Shown: positions 26,700 to 34,720 of the stretch, one piece after another
Numbering within the stretch: the first letter of the stretch is position 1
How the letters are laid out: every line of letters begins with the position of its first letter
Assembly (NCBI GenBank): GCA_002779825.1
Contig: PEVN01000169.1
Location: forward strand, 1 to 40,582
DNA: 40,582 nt
Origin: Armatimonadetes bacterium CG06_land_8_20_14_3_00_66_21
GTDB taxonomy: Bacteria > Armatimonadota > Abditibacteriia > CG2-30-66-41
Reading direction: 5' to 3'
The notes under the pieces: model-generated
What the model was told of the DNA's origin: nothing
Database searches by the model: none
The model's input: only the letters and a program-made list of their open reading frames with translations
Made by a program: the position numbers and the translations under genes

Positions 26700-26987
26700 A
26701 TGTGGGCACTTCTGAAAGGAGCCACTGCAGGCTCGTTGATGTACCTCGGCGCTCGGGAGCTGTACCAGCAGGTGCGCCGACAGGTGAAGTCAGACCGCAT
26801 CTACACCCAGAGAGAAGTCGCGCATCTCCTGCGGGTGCCGGAAGCTGAAGCGTTGGCACTCATCGAGTCGGCGAGGATTCCGGGGCAGTACGTCGGCAGC
26901 GAGTACCGAGTGATGGGCGCGAGCGTGATCGACTTCCTGAACACGCGGGCGCCCGTACAGGCAACGCCACAGGCTGCGAATGCCTGA
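26700..26987 (+). CDS. Small excisionase/MerR-like HTH protein B, overlapping mutM
   Basis: A 95-residue paralogue-like protein of the previous one. It begins with a small hydrophobic stretch (MWALLKGATAGSLMYLGARELYQQ) and has an HTH of the same type (IYTQREVAHLLRVPEAEALALIES, turn GQYVGSEYRVMG, final helix ASVIDFL). A near-perfect ribosome site (GGAAGGAGGAG) precedes the ATG at 26700. Its end overlaps the start of mutM by eight bases (ATGCCTGA), so the three genes form one translationally coupled unit. Function is unknown; an envelope-linked or DNA-binding role are both compatible with the hydrophobic N-terminus. Confidence 0.75.
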   Translation: MWALLKGATAGSLMYLGARELYQQVRRQVKSDRIYTQREVAHLLRVPEAEALALIESARIPGQYVGSEYRVMGASVIDFLNTRAPVQATPQAANA

Positions 26988-27819
26988 GCTGCCCGAGGTT
27001 GAGGTCGTTCGTCGGGGTCTCCAAACGCAGGTCGTCGGGGCGACCATCGCGCGCGTGACCGATGTTCATCCGCGCGCAGTGCTGGGTATGACGGGGCGCC
27101 AGCTCGGCGCGCAGGTCCGCGGCGCCCGCTTCGAGGCGATTGGTCGGCACGGCAAGTACCTGCTGTGCCACCTGAGCAACGGCCGCACAATCATCGCCCA
27201 TCTGCGGATGAGCGGCAAATTCCGCGTGATTGGCGCTGCCGACTCTCCCGTTCCATACACCCGCGCCCGGCTCCATCTGGCCGATGGCCGGTCGCTCTGC
27301 TATGCCGATGTGCGCACGTTGGGGAACATGCGGGTGGTGGCGACGGACCAGTTGGCAGGCGATCCCTCGCTCGGCATCCTGGGGATAGACGCCCTCGACC
27401 CCGACTTCACCTCGGGCTACCTCCGCGAACGCGTGCGCGCGTCGAGGCGGCAACTGAAGGTCTTCCTGCTGGACCAGTCCAACTTCGCCGGTGTCGGCAA
27501 CATCTACGCCTCGGAGATCTGCTTCTTGGTGGGGATCAGCCCCTTCCGGCGCACCAACCGGCTGACCCGAGCGGAGACGGAAAGACTACACCGCGCGATC
27601 GTGGACGAGCTGACGGCAGCCGTCGAACACGGCGGGACGACCTTCGACGTGAACTCCCCCCACCTGTATCTCGACGCCAACGGCCAGCCCGGCCGGCATG
27701 CCGACTGCCTGCGAGTCTACCAGCGCCACGGTCTGCCATGCCGGTCGTGTGGCGACACCATCCGTCGGAAGGTGCAGCAGCAGCGGGGTACGTTCTACTG
27801 CCCGAAGTGTCAGCGGTAG
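26980..27819 (+). CDS. mutM: Formamidopyrimidine-DNA glycosylase (Fpg/MutM)
   Basis: A 279-residue base-excision repair enzyme that removes 8-oxoguanine and formamidopyrimidines and nicks the abasic site. The catalytic N-terminus MPELPEVEVVRRGL (Pro2, Glu3) is intact. HLRMSGKF carries the conserved lysine region, GVGNIYASEICF is the helix-two-turn-helix, and the C-terminal zinc finger is CRSCGDTIRRK...FYCPKC with four Cys. Length is normal. It is the third gene of a coupled cluster, starting inside the small HTH gene. Confidence 0.97.
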   Translation: MPELPEVEVVRRGLQTQVVGATIARVTDVHPRAVLGMTGRQLGAQVRGARFEAIGRHGKYLLCHLSNGRTIIAHLRMSGKFRVIGAADSPVPYTRARLHLADGRSLCYADVRTLGNMRVVATDQLAGDPSLGILGIDALDPDFTSGYLRERVRASRRQLKVFLLDQSNFAGVGNIYASEICFLVGISPFRRTNRLTRAETERLHRAIVDELTAAVEHGGTTFDVNSPHLYLDANGQPGRHADCLRVYQRHGLPCRSCGDTIRRKVQQQRGTFYCPKCQR

Positions 27820-27820
27820 G

Positions 27821-27971
27821 GTGGTGGAGTGGTGAGTGGTGGAGTAGCGGGTGCATGCAGCGCTGCCTACGTTCTCGCAGCGTAGTTTGGAGCTTAGCCG
27901 CGAGTCGCCGCCCCAGTCCTCGACCACTCACCACTCACCACTCACCACTCCACCACTCACCACTCCACCAC
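27821..27971. repeat. 25-base perfect inverted repeat made of GTGGTGGAGT-type minisatellite
   Basis: The left arm (27821-27845) is GTGGTGGAGTGGTGAGTGG followed by TGGAGT; the right arm (27947-27971) is its exact complement within a longer tract of (CCACTCACCACT) repeats at 27923-27980. The arms lie on either side of a 101-base unique segment and immediately follow the mutM stop. Both arms are repeats of a 7-base (AGTGGTG) type unit, so they may be two inversely oriented minisatellites. Confidence 0.75.
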
Positions 27972-27992
27972 TCACCACTCTACACTCCCGCC

Positions 27993-29477
27993 CTACTGCT
28001 CCCGTTCGGCCGGCGCCTTTGCGAGCGCCTCGGCGGCGGCTTGGAGCTGGGTGTAGCCGACGCTGGAGGTGACGTGGTAGCGGACGGTGAGCTTGCCGGC
28101 GACGACGCCGTTCTGGTTGCGCCAAGTGGGGGCGAGGACGGTGCGGACGGCCTTGTCTTTGCCGGTGGGCGTTGCGCGGAGTGCTGCTTCCCAGTTCTCT
28201 GGTTGCTCGATCAGGCACACCAGCCCGGCTGTCTTGGAGCAGAGGGCAAGCCAGGTGCCAGTGAGGCTCTCGCCCAAGTGCAGCCATTCGCCGGTCAGCG
28301 GTGGAGCTACGTAGAAGCCTTCGCGCTCTTTCAGCGGCAGCGCCAGTTGACCGTCCGTACTCTGGTCAAATGCGTAGGGATAGGCCAGGGCGACCTCGCG
28401 GCTCTCCTCACCCGCGAAGATGTCCTTCGGTTCCAGCGTCAGCGTCACGTCTCCGGTTCGCTCGTCCAGAGCAACCTCCAGGTGGCACGGGACCTGGGCT
28501 TGCACTTCGCCGGAGAAGGTGCGCTGCTCGCGGCTGGCAGAGCGGACGCTGAACGTCTGGTCGGGAACGACCTGCCGCCAAGTCTTGCGGGTGAGCTTGT
28601 CATAGATTGTGAACGAGCCGTTCCCCGGGTCGACGCGAACCGCCACCCGGCCATTCTCGACGAGCAGCGTTCCGTCCGGGCGCTGGCCGCCCCGGCCCAG
28701 GGCACCCGGGCCACGCCCCCCGCCGAGGGCGCCCAAAATCCCGTTCAGGTCCATGTTGGGGAGCTGAGGCATGGCGGGCAGCGGCCCCGGCCGCTGCGGG
28801 AACTGGGGCCGGGGACCGGCTCCAGGCTGTGGTCGTGACTCTGCCTTTCGGGGGGGCTGCTTGCCTCGCCCGCCGCTCTTTCCGGGGGAGGAGGCTCCGG
28901 CCAACTGCTGGCCAAGCTTGGCCAGCAGGGCGCCCGCCTGCTCGGTGTTGCCCGACTGGAACATCTGCGCCAGCCGCTGCGCCTGTCCCCAGACTTGGCT
29001 CATGTCTGCACCAGGCGCCCCCTGAGGGCCTGGCGTCGCCCCCGGCGTCTGTCGGCCCGGTCCGCCTCGGCCGCGCTCCGGCGGGTTCGCGCCGGGTCCC
29101 TGGGGCGCCTTGCCGCCGGGCGGTGACCACTGGCCGGGCGCCCGGCCCGGGCCCGGCATCCCCGCCATTCCCTGAAGCTGTTCGAGACCCCACTGCCCCC
29201 TCCCCCCGCGCGACTGCTGCGTGTTGCTTCGTTCGCGGAGCTGAGCCAGCGTGGTCTGTTGTTGGCTCAGGGTGCGGTTGACCGTTTCCAGTTGGACAGC
29301 CAGCTCTTGGTTCTGCTGGTACAGCCGCGCGCCGAGAACCAGAGCCGCGAGGGCGATGACGCTAACCAGCGCCAAGACAATCCGCGTGCCCCGAGGGCGC
29401 CTGGGGCCGGGGCCTGGGAGGGCGAGCTCCTCGAACTCGGAATGGGGCGTCAGTTCCTGAAGGTGCGCGTCAGCCAT
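27993..29477 (-). CDS. Membrane-anchored low-complexity protein with C-terminal beta-sandwich domain
   Basis: A protein of about 494 residues. A short cytoplasmic N-terminus (MADAHLQELTPHSEFEELALP) leads to one membrane helix (VLALVSVIALAALVLGARLY, about residues 34-53), then a coiled segment (ELAVQLETVNRTLSQQQTTL). Residues about 90-250 are rich in Gly, Pro, Gln and Arg and probably disordered. The final about 230 residues form a beta-rich domain (LLVENGRVAVRVDPGNGSFTIYD...), of a type common in glycoside-hydrolase-associated supersandwich domains. It is an inner-membrane protein with its mass outside the cytoplasm. An AAAGGAG site six bases before the ATG and a TTGACA promoter (29529-29557) support this start. 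Function is unknown. Confidence 0.75.
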   Translation of the reverse strand: MADAHLQELTPHSEFEELALPGPGPRRPRGTRIVLALVSVIALAALVLGARLYQQNQELAVQLETVNRTLSQQQTTLAQLRERSNTQQSRGGRGQWGLEQLQGMAGMPGPGRAPGQWSPPGGKAPQGPGANPPERGRGGPGRQTPGATPGPQGAPGADMSQVWGQAQRLAQMFQSGNTEQAGALLAKLGQQLAGASSPGKSGGRGKQPPRKAESRPQPGAGPRPQFPQRPGPLPAMPQLPNMDLNGILGALGGGRGPGALGRGGQRPDGTLLVENGRVAVRVDPGNGSFTIYDKLTRKTWRQVVPDQTFSVRSASREQRTFSGEVQAQVPCHLEVALDERTGDVTLTLEPKDIFAGEESREVALAYPYAFDQSTDGQLALPLKEREGFYVAPPLTGEWLHLGESLTGTWLALCSKTAGLVCLIEQPENWEAALRATPTGKDKAVRTVLAPTWRNQNGVVAGKLTVRYHVTSSVGYTQLQAAAEALAKAPAEREQ

Positions 29478-29528
29478 GACCGACTCCTTTCTGTTGTTCA
29501 GAGGGGACTGCTTGCCCGGTGTGTCGGT

Positions 29529-29557
29529 AGAATACCCCGTCTGTGCGGCCCTGTCAA
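29529..29557 (-). promoter_or_regulatory. Sigma70 promoter of the membrane-anchored low-complexity protein
   Basis: On the minus strand, TTGACA (29557-29552), a 17-base spacer and TATTCT (29534-29529) lie about 50 bases before the start codon at 29477. The -35 box matches the consensus exactly. Confidence 0.65.
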
Positions 29558-29622
29558 TCGGCGGGGCGCGCTCCGCGCCGAGGGCAGACCGCCCAAAAGC
29601 AATTGCGCATTGGGGCAGCCAA

Positions 29623-29651
29623 TTGACACGGCGGCACCCAAGCGCTAAAAT
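29623..29651 (+). promoter_or_regulatory. Sigma70 promoter of the HD-GYP/AAA/M48 operon
   Basis: TTGACA (29623-29628), a 17-base spacer and TAAAAT (29646-29651) give a near-consensus promoter about 80 bases upstream of the first gene of the operon. Confidence 0.7.
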
Positions 29652-29738
29652 GCCTCCACTCGGCAGCCACGCGGGGTGCCCGTGACTGCTTTGCGGACGC
29701 AAGACGTAGTGGCGCGTCACGCCTCAGGAGGTCACGCG

Positions 29739-30506
29739 GTGGCTGAAGTTGCGGAGATCATCGCCAAGCTCGCAGATAACTCGATGGACCTCTTGGAGGA
29801 CTGCCTCGCAGACCTCCGAGACACCGGAAGCGCGTCGATCCAGGCGCTCCCTCTCGAGGATCTCAGAACCTGCCTGTATATGGCGACCTTGCGGGTGCTC
29901 GACTTCCTGCGGCGGGAAGCGGGAGCGGAGGGCGGCGAGAGACCGACCGGCGACTCCAAGGCCATCTTCCTGACTGGCGCCGCTCGAATCGTGGACGCCA
30001 TCGAGAACTCCTCTCCCTACACAACGGGGCACTCCCGGGCGGTGGCGAAGTACGCCGGCCAGCTTGCTGCGCGCGCACGGATGACGGACGCACAGATCGA
30101 GGAGGTCGAGTATGCGGCGCTGGTTCACAACATCGGCAGAATCAACGAGGCGCCCGACTTGACGCAATCGACGCGTCGGCTGTCTGACAGCGAACTGACC
30201 CAGGCCCGCGACCACTGCGTCGTCGGAGCGGAGATTATCCGACCGATCAGCTTCCTCACGCCCATTGTCCCGATGGTCCGGCACCACCATACGCGCTTCG
30301 ACGGCACCGGCTATGCCAGCGGCGTCCGGGGCGAGGACCTCCCCTTGGGCGCGCGGATCATCTCCATCGCAGATGCCTACAACGCGATGCGCAGCGATCG
30401 CCCGTACCGGTCGGCCCTCTCGCGCGACGAGACAATCCTGGAGATCGACAAGAACGCCGGCCGACAGTTCGACCCCAAGCTGGTTCCCTTTGTTCACGAC
30501 CTGTAG
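29739..30506 (+). CDS. HD-GYP-like phosphohydrolase with altered catalytic motifs
   Basis: A 255-residue protein. The first about 80 residues are helical; the rest has HD-GYP layout: GHSRAVAKYAGQLA (His98), then VHNIGRI, VRHHHTRFDGTGYASG, and IISIADAYNAMRSDRPYR. HD-GYP enzymes are cyclic-di-GMP phosphodiesterases. Here the metal-binding HD pair has become HN (His130-Asn131), the HHE motif reads HHT (His183-His184-Thr), and GYP reads GYA. Catalysis is therefore doubtful; a binding or regulatory role is more likely. The GTG at 29739 was chosen because AGGAGGT lies five bases before it; an upstream GTG at 29676 also exists. First gene of the cluster, 79 bases before the ATPase gene. Confidence 0.8.
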   Translation: MAEVAEIIAKLADNSMDLLEDCLADLRDTGSASIQALPLEDLRTCLYMATLRVLDFLRREAGAEGGERPTGDSKAIFLTGAARIVDAIENSSPYTTGHSRAVAKYAGQLAARARMTDAQIEEVEYAALVHNIGRINEAPDLTQSTRRLSDSELTQARDHCVVGAEIIRPISFLTPIVPMVRHHHTRFDGTGYASGVRGEDLPLGARIISIADAYNAMRSDRPYRSALSRDETILEIDKNAGRQFDPKLVPFVHDL

Positions 30507-30585
30507 GGCGACTGAAGCCTTCGCAGAGGCGTCCGGAAGGCTGTTCCGAGCGGTGCCGGAGAACGGGGCGGACAGGCGAGGAGAC

Positions 30586-31971
30586 ATGGCAACACGACCG
30601 AACTTCGACCAGATCCGGGCGATGTTGGCGCAGAACAAGGGAGAGGAGGACGAACCGGTCGACGACGCCGCGGGTCAGCTTGGCTCCGGAAAGACGCCCG
30701 TCATTCCCCCCGCTCCCGGGTCCATTCGAGAAACCGGTCTGAACGAGACGTTTCTCGAGAACCTCCTGGTGAAGATGCTGTTCCGCCGAGGGCAGCTCAC
30801 GTTGGGTCAGTGCTGCGTGGAGCTGCGCCTGCCGTTCCCCGGCGTGGTCGAGGATACCTACCTCGCACTGAAGCGAGAGATGCTGCTGGAAGTGAAGGGC
30901 GGCAACGACCTCTCCACCGTGGGGCTGCGGGTCGCGCTCACCAACGAAGGCATGTCCCGCGCCAAGACGGTCCTTGAGCGGGAAGGGTACGTGGGGCCGG
31001 CACCCGTCCCCTTGGACGCCTACAAACAGCAGCTCGCCAACCAGCCGGTGAAGTGGTCGCAGGTTACCGACGAGAGCATGCGGCAGGCATTGGGGGACGT
31101 GGTTGTCTCCGAGGCGACACTCGAGAAGCTGGGACCGGCGTTCAACTCCGGCCGGTCGATGTTCCTGTTCGGCAACCCCGGCAACGGGAAGACGCTCATC
31201 TCCGAACGGATGGCGCGTGCCCTGCGCGGGCGGATGCTGATCCCGTACGCGATCGAGGTCGGCGGCCAGGTGGTCCAGTACTTCGATGGCAGCTATCACA
31301 CTCCGGTCCCTTCGGCCATGGAGCGAAAGCGCCTCGACGAAGGCGGCTCGCCGCCGATTGACACCCGCTGGATTGTCATTGAGCGGCCGTTCCTGATCGT
31401 CGGCGGCGAGCTGAAGCTGGCGCACCTAGATCTGACGTTGGACCCCTCGCTCATGTACTACACGGCGCCCGTCCAACTCAAGGCAAACGGCGGCGTGCTG
31501 ATGATTGACGACTTCGGCCGGCAGCAGGTCTCGCCGCGCGACCTGCTCAACCGGTGGATTGTCCCGCTGGAGAAGCGGCTCGACTACCACACGCTGCCTA
31601 CGGGGCTGCAGGTTGCGATGCCCTTCGAAGTGCTCGTCATCTTCTCCACGAACATGGAGCCGAAAGACCTCGTGGACGAGGCGTTCCTCCGGCGCATCCG
31701 CTACAAGATTGAGATCGGTGACCCCACCGAAGACGACTTCCGACGCATCTTCCGCACCTGCTGCGGCCAGGTGGGTCTGGCGTACGACCAGGAAATGCTG
31801 GACTACCTCGTCGACCGCCATTACTTCCAGGAGAACCGCCCCTTCCGGGCCGTGCACCCTCGCGATCTGCTGTCGCAGCTTGTGGACATCGCCAACTACA
31901 CCGGCCAGGAGACGCGGCTGACCCGGGACCTGCTCGACCGGGCGGTCGCCACCTACTTCGTCGCGCTGTAA
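30586..31971 (+). CDS. AAA-family ATPase with N-terminal winged-helix region
   Basis: A 461-residue protein. After an acidic, low-complexity start (about 1-50), residues about 60-160 form a winged-helix-like region (ENLLVKMLFRRGQLTLGQCC). The ATPase domain has Walker A GNPGNGKT (196-203) and Walker B VLMIDDFG (304-311), a sensor-like IFSTNMEPK and arginine residues in AFLRRIRYKIEIG, followed by a helical lid. The GNPGNGKT and IDDFGRQ pattern and the absence of a second domain suggest a chaperone-like AAA protein with a client I cannot name. GAGGAG lies close to the ATG. It is followed by the M48 gene after nine bases, so the two are probably co-transcribed. Confidence 0.8.
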   Translation: MATRPNFDQIRAMLAQNKGEEDEPVDDAAGQLGSGKTPVIPPAPGSIRETGLNETFLENLLVKMLFRRGQLTLGQCCVELRLPFPGVVEDTYLALKREMLLEVKGGNDLSTVGLRVALTNEGMSRAKTVLEREGYVGPAPVPLDAYKQQLANQPVKWSQVTDESMRQALGDVVVSEATLEKLGPAFNSGRSMFLFGNPGNGKTLISERMARALRGRMLIPYAIEVGGQVVQYFDGSYHTPVPSAMERKRLDEGGSPPIDTRWIVIERPFLIVGGELKLAHLDLTLDPSLMYYTAPVQLKANGGVLMIDDFGRQQVSPRDLLNRWIVPLEKRLDYHTLPTGLQVAMPFEVLVIFSTNMEPKDLVDEAFLRRIRYKIEIGDPTEDDFRRIFRTCCGQVGLAYDQEMLDYLVDRHYFQENRPFRAVHPRDLLSQLVDIANYTGQETRLTRDLLDRAVATYFVAL

Positions 31972-31980
31972 GGGCTGCTG

Positions 31981-33873
31981 TTGTCTTCCCCCCTCCGCGT
32001 ACCACGCGAACCCGTGTCTCTCCGGCGCCGCCGTCGGCGGAGAATGTCCGGCGCACCGGCCATGGTCTTACTCGCGGGCAGCCTGTCAGCAATCGCGACC
32101 GGACCGGCCGCGGGCAGTCGCCTCAAAACAGGACTGGAACGCTTCATGGGGCGGCAGGCCGTGGCGGTCCTCCGGGACCAGTATGGGCTCTCCCGAAGCC
32201 CAACGCTGACTCGGTGGGTTGAGCGAGTGGGCCGGCAGGTCATCGCCCCGGCACCGAGGCACGACGTTCGCTGGGAGTTCTTCGTGCTCGACACTGACGA
32301 GGTGAACGCCGTTGCTGCGCCGGGCGGGTTCATCTTCGTAACCCGGGGACTGCTGCACGCGGCGCGCTCGGAGGACGAAGTCGCTGCGGTGATGGCTCAC
32401 GAAGCCGGCCACGTCATCGACAGCCACTCCTTCGAGCAGACGCTGCTGGAGAGCGGGATGCTGCTCCTGCTCAACGCGCTTGACGGCGACCGCCAGCGCG
32501 AAGCGCGGACCACCCTTGCCGCCGCGGAGATGCTCCTTTCGTTCCGGTTTTCTCGCGACGACGAGTTGGAGGCTGACCAGTGGGGAGTGCGCCTTGCGGC
32601 CGAGGCGGGCTACCGGCCGGAGGGGATGCTGAGCTTCTTCGACACGCTCCGGGCGATGGAGGGGAAGCCTCCGAAGCGGTGGGAAATCCTCCTCGCCACG
32701 CACCCGCCCGAGGCCGCTCGCCGGAGAGAGGCCGAGAAGAGCCCCTGGCTGAGTCGGCCGGACCCGACGTGGGCTCCGCGACGGCTGCAGTCCCTGACTG
32801 ACCGCTTCCGGTGGAATGCGGCCCTGAGGCTGTCGCGTGAGTCGCCTGCCCTCAAAGGGCAGCCCGGTGCTGCCGAGACGGCCGCCCGCCTGACCGGGCT
32901 GCTTGCGGCGCTGCCGGCGGAGAGGTTGACCCCGCTGCCTGACGCCGTTCGGCAGCAGTGGCAGGCACTTGAGGCTGAGGAGGGCCGCTGGCAGGTGACG
33001 GCGAAGAATCGCTGCCGGCAGCTCAACGACGCGCTGGCTCGCGCCTTCGCCCAACGCAAGGTGGACGAGCCGCTGGGCCGGCTCTCCTTCGTGCGGACGA
33101 ACCCGGAGGACCCGCTCTGGCTGTACACCGCCTGGCGCGTCGCCTTCCTTCGGCAGAAGGTGGACGACGCGCTGATGCGGTGCCTGCGAGTCCACCGAGT
33201 GGGCTTGCGCGGGATGGGCGGGCTGCAGCAGGCGCGCGCCGCGGTGCGTACGCGCGGCGCCGTGCAGCCGTTGTCCGCCGACGTGCAGGACTCCCTTGGG
33301 GCAGAACGTTCCGTGCAGATTCGCCTACACCTTGGCGCGGCCTTAACCAACGCCGACGAGTCCGCCCGCCTGGCGCGCCGGGCGCTGCGGGACATGCTCC
33401 CACCGCTCCTTGCGCTGCTGGACCCGACGCGCCCGCGCTCCGTACGTCTCAGCCGCTCGCGACTGCTGACGGCGGAGACGACACTGGCATATGCTGAACT
33501 TGAGACGCAGCGGGCTTGGCGGCGCGCCGCGGAGGCCGACCGGCACTTGAGCCTCGCCGGCCTTCACCTCGCCTTGGCCGACCTCGCCTCGGTCGAGCTC
33601 TCCGGGCAGCTCTGCTCGGCCCAGTGTCTACAGTTGGCGGCGCACGAACTGAGTTGCGCTGCAACCGACCTGCGGTCTGAGGGTGCCGCCGGACAAACCG
33701 TTGCGCAGTGCCTTGAGAGTCGATTCCCGGCGTTGGAGCATCTGCAGACCGGGTCGGGCGAACCGGCGAAGACTTGGCTTTCTCTCAGCTCGCCCGTAGA
33801 CCTGTCGGCGGCGTGCGTGATGCTCTCGCTTGTGCAGCGCGCGTTTCGGGAGGAAGCGGAGGCACGACTGTAG
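31981..33873 (+). CDS. M48-family zinc metalloprotease with long helical C-terminus
   Basis: A 630-residue exported or membrane-linked protease. A very basic start (SLRRRRRRRMSGAPAMVLLAGS) leads into a hydrophobic signal, then VERVGRQVIAPAPRHDVRW and the zinc site HEAGH (140-144), with the third ligand Glu197 in DDELEADQWG. M48 enzymes include HtpX and BepA, which act in membrane or envelope protein quality control; the FVLDTDEVNAVAAPGGFIFVTRGLL segment is typical of the BepA/YfgC group. The C-terminal about 400 residues are Leu/Ala/Arg-rich helices without a named domain. Start at TTG 31981 is preferred (AAGGG six bases upstream, nine bases after the ATPase stop); ATG 32044 is a weaker alternative. 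Confidence 0.85.
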   Translation: MSSPLRVPREPVSLRRRRRRRMSGAPAMVLLAGSLSAIATGPAAGSRLKTGLERFMGRQAVAVLRDQYGLSRSPTLTRWVERVGRQVIAPAPRHDVRWEFFVLDTDEVNAVAAPGGFIFVTRGLLHAARSEDEVAAVMAHEAGHVIDSHSFEQTLLESGMLLLLNALDGDRQREARTTLAAAEMLLSFRFSRDDELEADQWGVRLAAEAGYRPEGMLSFFDTLRAMEGKPPKRWEILLATHPPEAARRREAEKSPWLSRPDPTWAPRRLQSLTDRFRWNAALRLSRESPALKGQPGAAETAARLTGLLAALPAERLTPLPDAVRQQWQALEAEEGRWQVTAKNRCRQLNDALARAFAQRKVDEPLGRLSFVRTNPEDPLWLYTAWRVAFLRQKVDDALMRCLRVHRVGLRGMGGLQQARAAVRTRGAVQPLSADVQDSLGAERSVQIRLHLGAALTNADESARLARRALRDMLPPLLALLDPTRPRSVRLSRSRLLTAETTLAYAELETQRAWRRAAEADRHLSLAGLHLALADLASVELSGQLCSAQCLQLAAHELSCAATDLRSEGAAGQTVAQCLESRFPALEHLQTGSGEPAKTWLSLSSPVDLSAACVMLSLVQRAFREEAEARL

Positions 33874-33914
33874 CCCCGGTTCGCGTTGGCAAGCCGATAT
33901 GGTAAGAGAACGCA

Positions 33915-34646
33915 GTGAAATACGGAATCCTCGCAGACATCCATGGGAACCTCGAAGCGCTTCAGGCAGTGCTCCCGCTGCTGGAACACTGCGACGAGAT
34001 CCTCTGCGCCGGTGATGTCGTCGGCTACGGTCCCAATCCCAACGAGTGCTGTGCGCTGTTGCGGGAGCGGAACTGCGCGACCATCGAGGGCAACCACGAC
34101 CTCGCGAGCATCGGTGCGTACGACCTCCGCTGGTTCAACGACCACGCGCGCGCGGCCATCGAGTGGACGGCGAAGCAACTCACGCCTGAGAATGCGGCGT
34201 TCCTGGAAGCCAACCCACAGCGCCTCGAGCGGGAGACCTTCTCGATGGCGCACGGCTCGCTGGTCAGTCCCGTCGAGCAGTACCTGGGGTCGGTCTGGGA
34301 TGTGCAGTCCACCTTCGAAGCGATGGAGAAGGATCTCTGCTTTGTCGGTCACACCCACGTTGCAGCCGTGTTCTCCCGCGGGCTGTTCAACCGCTTGGGT
34401 GAGCGGGAGGTGTTCCCGGCGGGCGGAACGGTCAAGCTGCGCCGCAACCGCAAGTACGTCATCAACTGCGGCAGCCTGGGCCAGCCGCGTGACCGGAACC
34501 CCGCCGGCAGCTTCGGCCTCTATGACTCGGACGCGGGCGTTGTCGAGATCCTGCGTGTGCACTATGATGTCGCCTCGACCCAGCAGAAGATGGCCGCGGT
34601 CGGCTTGCCCAAGTTGCTGATCACGCGCCTTGCCCACGGGACGTAG
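33915..34646 (+). CDS. Calcineurin-like metallophosphoesterase (YfcE/ApaH-type)
   Basis: A 243-residue phosphoesterase. The motifs are complete: D8-x-H10-G-N (GILADIHGN), GDVVGYGPNPNE, GNHD (in IEGNHDLAS), MAHGS, and GHTH. GYGPNPNE is typical of the diadenosine-tetraphosphatase/YfcE-like branch that acts on nucleotide or phosphodiester substrates. Start at GTG 33915, 41 bases after the M48 stop; this and its orientation suggest it belongs to the same transcript. Cytoplasmic. Confidence 0.9.
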   Translation: MKYGILADIHGNLEALQAVLPLLEHCDEILCAGDVVGYGPNPNECCALLRERNCATIEGNHDLASIGAYDLRWFNDHARAAIEWTAKQLTPENAAFLEANPQRLERETFSMAHGSLVSPVEQYLGSVWDVQSTFEAMEKDLCFVGHTHVAAVFSRGLFNRLGEREVFPAGGTVKLRRNRKYVINCGSLGQPRDRNPAGSFGLYDSDAGVVEILRVHYDVASTQQKMAAVGLPKLLITRLAHGT

Positions 34647-34720
34647 CGCCTCCGGGCGGCCGCGAGCCTGAGACAGTCCCTCCCGCGCCCCCCTCTTCGC
34701 CGAGCAAAGGAACCAACACG

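Noticed and set aside
26368..26987. Prophage or integrative-element excisionase genes
   Set aside because: There is no integrase, attachment repeat or phage gene nearby, and the genes are coupled to mutM.
29676..29738. Upstream GTG start for the HD-GYP-like protein at 29676
   Set aside because: AGGAGGT lies just before GTG 29739, and the extra 21 residues show no conserved feature.
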